This document shows positions 52,999-58,758 of a stretch of 58,758 bases of DNA, piece after piece. Each line of letters opens with the position of its first letter. The stretch's first letter is position 1. The DNA is taken from assembly GCA_050735975.1 (NCBI GenBank), contig JBOHVS010000067.1:1-58758 (forward strand), read 5' to 3'. This DNA is from DATMBL01 sp050735975 (GTDB lineage: Bacteria > Desulfobacterota > Binatia > UBA9968). Under the pieces are notes generated by a model. It was not told the DNA's origin, made no database searches, and saw nothing but the letters and a program-made list of their open reading frames with translations. The translations under genes were made by a program, and so were the position numbers.

Positions 52999-54633
52999 TT
53001 AGGCTTTGGCGCGGGCAATATGGAGGGGTAGGATCTTTCCGCGAGGACTGGCGTAAGGAACTTCTCGCCTGACCCTGAAGGTGCCGGCACTTTCCCATAC
53101 CGCCGCCATGAAACGATTACCCCGGGAGCCATTCGAAAAAGCGTCTCGAACCCGAGCAAGCACTTTGCATTCATCCAGCTCGCCGGCGGCAGGGTGAACC
53201 ACGAGCGTCAACCGGGTCTGGGCATTGCCGTCCTCTTCCTCAACCAGTTGATAGTCTCCAGGACCTCCCCCGAACTCCGATGGCAAGGTTTTCTCAAAGA
53301 GCTCAAAAAGGTCGCCGTAAAAGTAATTCATACCCTCGCTGGTGAATTTTTCGAAGCTTCGGATCTGATGGAGATGAAGGGTGAGGCCGGCCTTTTCCAG
53401 AGCACACCCGCAGTCTCTCCTCTCTAACGCGGCGTAGTCGCCGTTTGCCACATTCAGAAGCAGCCGCGTTGAGGGATACAGCGTGGTACAGAGAAGAGGA
53501 TGGATGGAGGGGATATTATCGCTCAGAGGCATGGGATGATTGATAAGCGCCACCATGTTCTGATTAACGTGGATCTCGTCTATATGAATGGGGTTACCGC
53601 ATCCATAACCCGCGTTGAGACCGCCACCATAGGCGTACCGCAGAGTGACGCTCGCGCCAACTCGTTCAATCGCCGCGCGTTTGGATCCTGTCAGCGGTTC
53701 GCCTCCAGTTATGAATTTGGTTCCTCTTAAGGACGCTCCCATTTCGCCAGCCTCTCGCGCGATTCGGACTGCATTGCTGGCAGGCGCGGTAATACAGCAG
53801 TGCTTGCCCGCGCGTCTCTGAGCTTCCACCCAATGGACGATGCGATGAATGTCCGTGAGTTCCACAAATTCGGGTTTGGGAAAACCGGGGCCAAACGATT
53901 TTCCGCACAGAACAATCAAATAGGTCATCAGATAATGATACAAGCCATCCAGCCGGGTTCGAACCGGGATTTTGCGGGCAAACCAACGATCGGTGGAAAT
54001 TCCCAACTTGCTGTTGATAAGCAAATTATTGACTCCGCCCGCCCCGGGTAGGATGGAGTCGTACGCGGCGTGTGAGTGAGAGAAGAGGTTATGGGCAGAG
54101 AAAAATACGCAGGCCGACAATGCCCGCGTCGCAAGATAGTTCGTGTGTACAAAAAAGCGCACGGGTTGATTGTTGGTCCCGCTGCTCTGGCCGGCGTATA
54201 GAGGAAACAAATCAGGGGACTCGAAGTCTCTTGGGGAGACCCTGAAGGACTGGCATCCGCGCACCACTTCCTTTTTCCCTTTGAACTCATCCGAACTGAG
54301 GTAAACCCCTGCCCTTGCCAACAGCTCTAAAGTGTTCTCCAGGCCATGGCCATGAATATGGGCTCGCAGATCGGAAAACTCGCAGCCGGAAAACTTAAGG
54401 AGTGTCAGATAGGGACTACCTGGGCATTCGTAAACCCTCGTGCGAATCAGTTCAAGAAATCTTTCCTCTCGGTTCTCCAAGCTTCTTTTGATCTCTTTTT
54501 CCGCTTGTTCTACGGTAACCCGGTCGCGCAGAAATTCGCGCAGAGACGTGATAAGCGCCAACGTCCCCTTGACTTTGTTCCAGTCAGACGTGAGTTGTGA
54601 GTACTTCGCTCTTGCGGCACCAACTGCGGGCAC
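52999..54633 (-). CDS. PaaK-like protein, divergent copy
   Basis: A 544-residue paralogue of the 50777 and 56901 products, sharing the N-terminal VEQAEKEIKRSLENREERFL block, GKKEVVRGCQSFRVSPRDFE, RDCGCALEKAGLTLHLHQIR and DYQLVEEEDGNAQTRLTLVV. The phosphate loop is GQSSGTNNQP. The A5 segment is YAYGGGLNAGYGCGNP, so the Thr-Glu of canonical adenylating enzymes is missing. It may be non-catalytic, a different acyltransferase, or a partner subunit of the canonical copy. The start is GTG at 54633 with AAGGA 9 bases upstream. It lies 33 bp after the ABC exporter gene. Confidence 0.78.
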   Translation of the reverse strand: MPAVGAARAKYSQLTSDWNKVKGTLALITSLREFLRDRVTVEQAEKEIKRSLENREERFLELIRTRVYECPGSPYLTLLKFSGCEFSDLRAHIHGHGLENTLELLARAGVYLSSDEFKGKKEVVRGCQSFRVSPRDFESPDLFPLYAGQSSGTNNQPVRFFVHTNYLATRALSACVFFSAHNLFSHSHAAYDSILPGAGGVNNLLINSKLGISTDRWFARKIPVRTRLDGLYHYLMTYLIVLCGKSFGPGFPKPEFVELTDIHRIVHWVEAQRRAGKHCCITAPASNAVRIAREAGEMGASLRGTKFITGGEPLTGSKRAAIERVGASVTLRYAYGGGLNAGYGCGNPIHIDEIHVNQNMVALINHPMPLSDNIPSIHPLLCTTLYPSTRLLLNVANGDYAALERRDCGCALEKAGLTLHLHQIRSFEKFTSEGMNYFYGDLFELFEKTLPSEFGGGPGDYQLVEEEDGNAQTRLTLVVHPAAGELDECKVLARVRDAFSNGSRGNRFMAAVWESAGTFRVRREVPYASPRGKILPLHIARAKA

Positions 54634-54666
54634 TTTGGCTTCCTTAAACGCCGACCATGATCTGAA

Positions 54667-56520
54667 TTATTTCAGGGGTAGAACTTTGCCGGTGACCTTC
54701 TGAGATGACATGGATTTTAGCGGGTGCCGGTGCAAACGATAGAGCCTGGAATAAAGCCCCGCGCGCGCCAACAGCTCCTGGTGCGTGCCGCATTCGACGA
54801 TACAGCCTTTCTCCATCACGAGAATTCGATCGGCAATGCTCAATGTTGAAAAGCGATGCGAAACCAAGATTGTGGTTCGGCCTTGCGAAAGTTCGCGAAA
54901 GCGGCAAAACAGGTCGTATTCCGCCTGGATGCTGAGACTCGCGGCGGGCTCGTCCAAGATCAAAACCGCGGCGTCGCGAGCGAACGCGCGCGCGATTGCC
55001 AGCTTTTGCCACTGGCCTTTCGACAGGTCATGCTCTCCAAACAGACGACCAAGCACCGTATCGTATCCGTCCGGCATCGTTCGAATCAGCGTATCGACGC
55101 CGGCCACGTGGGCGACCTGTTCCACTCTTTGACGATTGCCGAGCAGAAGCTGCCAGTCGCCGTACGCGATATTGTCGGCTGCGGTAGCCTCGTAGCGGCC
55201 GAAATCCTGAAATACAGAACCGATGTGCTTGTGAACGTAGCTCAACGGAAGTGTCCTGACGTCGACGCTATCCAATTCAACGCAACCGGTGTCGGTGTCA
55301 TAAAGCCGGGCCAGGAGTTTCACGAGAGTGGTTTTACCGGCTCCGTTTTCCCCTACGACAGCCAGGGTTTCACCGGGGCGGATGTTCAATGAGATGTCGC
55401 GCAACGCCGGTTCTGCCGCTCCGGGGTAGGTAAACGAGACGTTCTTGAGGGTTATTTCCCCGCGGCAAGGCGCGTGAGGGACGGAGGAGCCGGAAGCCAT
55501 TTGGGGCTTTTGCTTGAAGAATTCTATCAGGTTGGAGATATAGAGCGTCTGCTCCAAAGCGGTGCTCAGCGCCCGTATCGCTATTTCCAGGCTAAAACGC
55601 AGCCGGGAAGTCGCGGCCCCAAATACAGCGATATCGCCAACCGTTAGAACCCCGCTCACGACGTTGACGATGACTCGAAGAAAAATCAGATAGAAGGCGA
55701 TTGTCGTGACCAGGGCGAACAGCGAACTCCCGGCGAAACTCCGCAAGTAGATCCTTCGCTCCGTATCGCGAAAATTCGTCATTAGATCGCGAAACTTGTT
55801 TCGGAGAAACGGACTCAGATTGAGGAGCCTGACTTCGGCCAGGGACTCACGGCCGGTGAGAAGGGAAACAAAGTACGTCGTCCAGCGCCGTTGCGGCGTG
55901 CGGCGATACTCTTCCTGATAACGCCGCTTCGAGAGGCGCCAATGGAAAAAGAGGTATGGCAGGGCGAACGGGGCCAGGACCAGAACAACCAGCGGTTCGA
56001 TGACGATCAAGATCGCCGCCAGCAATACCGTCTGCAGTAGGTGAGTGAGAGAGTTCTGAACCTCCGCGATAAATCTCATGAAACGTTCCGCGGGGTTTTG
56101 CTGCGCGCGATCCATGAGGTTTCGCTTGCCGGGGTCTTCAAAAAAAATCGGCTCCAGCTTCTCAGCGTGGCTCAGAATATCCCCTGTGATTGTGATGTTT
56201 ACGTCGTCATGCAAACGGTCCGTACAGAATCGCGCTGTGAGTGGCGCAATAGCTTCCAAAACAGTGACGCCGAAGCCCAGGAGAAGCCAGGGCAAGACGG
56301 CGTCCATGGTCACCGCTCCTACATTTCCATCGGTCACAAACGCGTTGATCAGACCGCGGGCGAATATAGCGAAGCCGGCCGGAACGATGCCTCGCGCAAA
56401 AGTCGCCAGCGCGAGGCCCGTCGTCAACGCGCGGTTCGTTGACCAGATGAGCTGCAGCGCCCAGCAGCCGTTAGATAACAGCTTCTTGAAATCGGTAGCG
56501 GAAGGAACAGGCAGTGTCAT
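54667..56520 (-). CDS. ABC exporter, fused permease and ATPase
   Basis: A 617-residue half-transporter. The N-terminal 340 residues hold hydrophobic membrane segments (for example LTHLLQTVLLAAILIVI, LFALVTTIAFYLIFL). The ATPase domain has Walker A GENGAGKTT, the Q-loop SVFQDFGRYEATA, a variant signature LSKGQWQK and Walker B AVLILDEP, with the switch His in VSHRFSTL. Such proteins work as dimers in the inner membrane to export lipids, peptides or glycolipids. Located between two PaaK-like genes, it is the only transporter in the window and the best candidate for exporting the product or a lipid-linked sugar. ATG start at 56520. Confidence 0.92.
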   Translation of the reverse strand: MTLPVPSATDFKKLLSNGCWALQLIWSTNRALTTGLALATFARGIVPAGFAIFARGLINAFVTDGNVGAVTMDAVLPWLLLGFGVTVLEAIAPLTARFCTDRLHDDVNITITGDILSHAEKLEPIFFEDPGKRNLMDRAQQNPAERFMRFIAEVQNSLTHLLQTVLLAAILIVIEPLVVLVLAPFALPYLFFHWRLSKRRYQEEYRRTPQRRWTTYFVSLLTGRESLAEVRLLNLSPFLRNKFRDLMTNFRDTERRIYLRSFAGSSLFALVTTIAFYLIFLRVIVNVVSGVLTVGDIAVFGAATSRLRFSLEIAIRALSTALEQTLYISNLIEFFKQKPQMASGSSVPHAPCRGEITLKNVSFTYPGAAEPALRDISLNIRPGETLAVVGENGAGKTTLVKLLARLYDTDTGCVELDSVDVRTLPLSYVHKHIGSVFQDFGRYEATAADNIAYGDWQLLLGNRQRVEQVAHVAGVDTLIRTMPDGYDTVLGRLFGEHDLSKGQWQKLAIARAFARDAAVLILDEPAASLSIQAEYDLFCRFRELSQGRTTILVSHRFSTLSIADRILVMEKGCIVECGTHQELLARAGLYSRLYRLHRHPLKSMSSQKVTGKVLPLK

Positions 56521-56900
56521 AGGTTAGGTGAAGGGTTTAGGGGTTTAGAAAGTTTAGAGTTTATGGTTTAGAGTCTAGAGTTTCGAGCAATCTTAACTCA
56601 ACCTTGGCTTTCTAATACGGAAACATCACCGCCGAGACGCCTGTCTGCGTGCGGACACGCACAGGCAGGCTGAGCACACGGAGGGGGGAGTTTGAAAATG
56701 AAAACTCTGCGTACTCTGTGCCTCTGCGGTGAGTCTAGAGACGGTTTAGGCGGAAAAGCTTTGTGGCGGACTTTGCCCTTTGCTCGCCGCTCTTTACCCT
56801 CGAAACTCTAGACTCTAAACTATAAACCATTAACTATTAGGCGAGCCATCTTAACCCTAGGCTCTCAACCCTCAACTCTCGACTATCTCCTTCACTCCGT
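56521..56900. other. Gene-free spacer with TTTAGGG-type repeats and a nested palindrome
   Basis: A 380-bp region upstream of the ABC exporter. GGGTTTAGGGGTTTAG units begin at 56533. The triple-nested inverted repeat spans 56566-56820. At 56868-56884 CTCAACCCTCAACTCTC resembles part of the inverted-repeat arm at 14970-14992. No gene was recognised; promoter elements cannot be picked out from the repeats. Confidence 0.7.
56566..56820. repeat. Three-layer nested inverted repeat
   Basis: Outer layer: a perfect 22-base inverted pair at 56566-56587 and 56799-56820, beginning GTTTAGAGTCTAGAGTTTCG. Middle layer: left arm TCACCGCCGAGACGC ... GCTGAGCACACGGAG (56626-56682) against right arm CTCTGCGTACTCTGTGCCTC (56704-56733). 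Inner layer: a hairpin at 56639-56666 (GCCTG-TC-TGCGTG, loop CGGA, CACGCA-CAGGC) that splits the left middle arm. It looks like successive insertions of unrelated palindromic elements. Confidence 0.8.
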
Positions 56901-58541
56901 TCAGGACGGCGGCTCAGCCTGCTTTAGTCCTATATGGAGCGGCAAGACCTTTCCTCGAGCGCTGGAATAAGGGACCCCCCGCTTAATCCTGAACGTTCCT
57001 GCGCTCTCCCATATCTTGGTCATAAACTGATTGTTACGCGATCCGGTCGAGAGAGCGGTCCGGAGCCGAGCATACAGTTTCGTTTCATCGAGATGTTCGA
57101 CCTGAGGGTGAACTACAAGGCTGAGCCGGGTTTGACCGGCACTGTCCTCTTCCTCAACGAGTTGATAGTCCCCGGGACCTCCGCCAAACTCCCCCGGCAA
57201 AATCCTTTCAAGCAGTTCATAGAGGTCGCCGTAGTAGTAGCTCATGCCTTCACCGGTAAGCTTCTCATAGCTGCGAATATGATGCAGATGGAGCTTCAGG
57301 CCGGCGCTTTCGAGAGCGCAGCCGCAGTTTCTCGTTTGCAGCACTCCATAATCGCCATTCGCCACATTCAATTGCAGCAATGGATAAAACGGCGATAACG
57401 TCGTAAAGAGGAACGGGTGAATGGATGCGCCGTGACTGTCAAAAGGCGCGCGATGCTGAATGAGCGCCAAGCCGTGGCTTGGTATGTGAACGTCGTCTGT
57501 GTCGCCGGGATTGCCGCATCCGTATCCGACCTGGCCAAGCCCGGAGCACCCATAGCAAGGAATAGCGCGGGCATTGACTCTCTCGATGGAAGCGCGCTTG
57601 GCATCCGTAAGAGGCTCGCCGCTGACGATGAACCTGGCGCCATCCAATTGCTGTCCCATCTCTCCGGCGGCACGCGCAATCCTGACAGCGTTGCTCGCCG
57701 TGGTACGCAAACAACAGGCCGTGCCCTGCCTGTTTCGTTCAACAATCCAATGCACGATCCGGCGGATTTCTTGTTCTTCGAGGAATTCGGGCCAAGGAGC
57801 GCCTGGACCGAACGAGTTTGTCGCAAGCACGATCAGAGAGGTCACCAGGCGATGGAAGCTTGCTTCCGGCCAGCTGTTCATAGGCACCTGCCGGGCGAAC
57901 CAACGGTCGACTTTTATCCCGAACTTCGCAAACGTCAGCAAGTATCGTATCCCGCCGCTCGTCGGAAGGATGGCATCGTAGATCCCATGAGCATGATGGA
58001 AAAGATCATGCGCCGAAAAGAAAACGCAGGTCGAACGGCTCAGCATCGACACGCGGTCCAGGGAGAAGGCATAGCGGTGCGCCTTGTGCCTGCTGCCGCT
58101 GCTCTGTGTCAGCATCAATCCGTGATCGCTGTCGGGCATTTTGAAATCTATCGGGGAAACGGGAAATGAGCGTCCCCCGCGGACTAATTCCTTTTTCCCT
58201 CGAAATTCATCAGAGGTGAGATAGACTCCTTCCTCAGCTAATTTCTGAAGGGTGTCCTCCAATCCGTTGTGACGGACATGGCTTTGAAGGTCGGCAAAAT
58301 CGCAACCCGCCATTCGCAGAAGCCTGAAGTAGACGCCGTCGCCACGCTCGTAAATTTGAGCGCGGGCGAGATCCAGGAACGCCTGTTCCCGCTGGTCCAA
58401 CCCTCTTTTAATGTCCTCTCTCGCTTGCTCGAGTGTAACCTGATGACGGAAGAACTTTCGTAATTCCGAGACCAGCGACAACATGCCGCGCGCCGCCACC
58501 AAGTCGGATATCAATTGGGAATAGCCGTTCTTTACAGTCAC
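56901..58541 (-). CDS. PaaK-like protein, second divergent copy
   Basis: A 546-residue paralogue of the 52999 product: LEQAREDIKRGLDQREQAFL near the N-terminus, GKKELVRGGRSFPVSPIDFK, TQSSGSRHKAHR in place of the phosphate loop, CYGCSGLGQVGYGCGNP where canonical enzymes have YGxTE, then NCGCALESAGLKLHLHHIR and DYQLVEEEDSAGQ. The conserved cysteines (YGCGNP, CGCALE) may bind zinc. As in the neighbour, the Thr-Glu pair is gone, so ordinary adenylation is doubtful. The start is GTG at 58541 without a good ribosome site and is uncertain. It is the first gene of the visible transcript; its promoter should lie in or beyond the 217-bp repeat-rich end of the window. Confidence 0.75.
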   Translation of the reverse strand: MTVKNGYSQLISDLVAARGMLSLVSELRKFFRHQVTLEQAREDIKRGLDQREQAFLDLARAQIYERGDGVYFRLLRMAGCDFADLQSHVRHNGLEDTLQKLAEEGVYLTSDEFRGKKELVRGGRSFPVSPIDFKMPDSDHGLMLTQSSGSRHKAHRYAFSLDRVSMLSRSTCVFFSAHDLFHHAHGIYDAILPTSGGIRYLLTFAKFGIKVDRWFARQVPMNSWPEASFHRLVTSLIVLATNSFGPGAPWPEFLEEQEIRRIVHWIVERNRQGTACCLRTTASNAVRIARAAGEMGQQLDGARFIVSGEPLTDAKRASIERVNARAIPCYGCSGLGQVGYGCGNPGDTDDVHIPSHGLALIQHRAPFDSHGASIHPFLFTTLSPFYPLLQLNVANGDYGVLQTRNCGCALESAGLKLHLHHIRSYEKLTGEGMSYYYGDLYELLERILPGEFGGGPGDYQLVEEEDSAGQTRLSLVVHPQVEHLDETKLYARLRTALSTGSRNNQFMTKIWESAGTFRIKRGVPYSSARGKVLPLHIGLKQAEPPS

Positions 58542-58550
58542 GGGTAGGGG

Positions 58551-58582
58551 ATAAGGGTTAAAGGGTTTAGGGTGTAGGGTTT
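58551..58582. repeat. GGGTTTAGGGTGTAGGG short-period repeat
   Basis: TTAAAGGGTTTAGGGTGTAG and following bases match the heptamer units seen at 11850-11880 and 14799-14880. They lie just upstream of the 58541 start, so the leader of the first gene is repeat DNA. Confidence 0.7.
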
Positions 58583-58655
58583 TAGCAGGGAGCAGGGAGC
58601 ACGGAGCTTCCGATCTCTGACTTCGGACCTAAATTCGCAATTCCTTAAAAACTCT

Positions 58656-58754
58656 TTGCCACAAAGACACGAAGGCACAAAGAAAACCTTAGTGTCTTGG
58701 TTCCGCCGAAGGACGGATCCGTCCGAAGCCATGTGGCGGAGCCTTAGTGGCTAA
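58656..58754. repeat. Inverted repeat of the CCACAAAGACACGAAGG type with a nested palindrome
   Basis: The left arm 58656-58682 contains CCACAAAGACACGAAGGCAC. The right arm is split: CCTTAGTGTCTTGG (58687-58700) and GCCTTAGTGGC (58741-58751). Between them lies a 40-base palindrome, TCCGCC (58702-58707) pairing with GGCGGA (58735-58740), around the perfect palindrome GGACGGATCCGTCC (58711-58724). The element runs close to the window edge. Confidence 0.75.
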
Positions 58755-58758
58755 TCTT

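Noticed and set aside
52647..53174. 175-residue minus-strand frame
   Set aside because: Its first half overlaps the 52999 gene in another frame, and the useful part is only the first piece of the ATP-grasp-like relic; it is not a gene of its own.

Overview
The window is the minus-strand core of a large natural-product locus. Every convincing gene is transcribed right to left, so reading order runs from 58.5 kb down to 1 kb. It is bacterial and probably Gram-negative, because it has a lipid A acyltransferase-like gene. Base composition looks mid-GC by eye. The spacers are full of REP-like palindromes and TTTAGGG-type repeats of the kind I associate with uncultivated soil or sediment lineages (Acidobacteriota, Methylomirabilota, Desulfobacterota or Tectomicrobia-like). 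The sequence alone does not let me name the phylum.

Layout in transcription order. (1) 58.5-50.0 kb: three paralogous PaaK-like adenylate-fold proteins, an ABC exporter, a relic of what looks like an ATP-grasp gene, and a NodB-type polysaccharide deacetylase. (2) 49.7-34.7 kb: an acyl carrier protein, an NRPS module (C-A-T), two paralogous stand-alone A-T didomain proteins with Asn instead of Asp at the key specificity position, and a two-module NRPS (C-A[FkbM methyltransferase]-T-C-A-T). (3) 34.6-31.1 kb: a cytochrome P450, a fatty acyl-AMP ligase (FAAL) and its carrier protein. (4) 31.0-15.1 kb: four one-module NRPS genes, C-A[N-methyltransferase]-T, C-A-T, C-A-T and C-A-T-TE, with near-zero spacing. 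(5) 14.7-0.2 kb: tailoring and glycan genes: GT4, an AMP-ligase, a lipid A acyltransferase-like protein, a frameshifted and an intact Gfo/Idh/MocA oxidoreductase, a methyltransferase, a phosphodiesterase-fold protein, an SDR epimerase, GT4, GT2, and two tandem glycosyltransferase-like paralogues.

Inferred product: FAAL and a carrier protein start a lipid-capped chain. Seven condensation domains would extend it, and a thioesterase with Cys instead of Ser as nucleophile would release it. Binding-pocket residues read by eye give good matches for three residues: Asp/Asn (DLTKIGHVG, in the FkbM module), Gly (DILQLGMIW) and Val (DAFWLGGTF). One further residue should be N-methylated. The two A-T proteins probably load unusual non-alpha-amino acyl groups in trans. 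With the glycosyltransferases, the most economical reading is a glycosylated, methylated lipopeptide, or a lipopeptide locus fused to a surface-glycan locus.

The second theme is repeat invasion. Palindromic and short-period repeats fill most larger spacers, nest inside one another, supply the stop codons of three genes, flank a two-gene cassette as a long inverted repeat, and sit in frame inside at least three NRPS adenylation domains.
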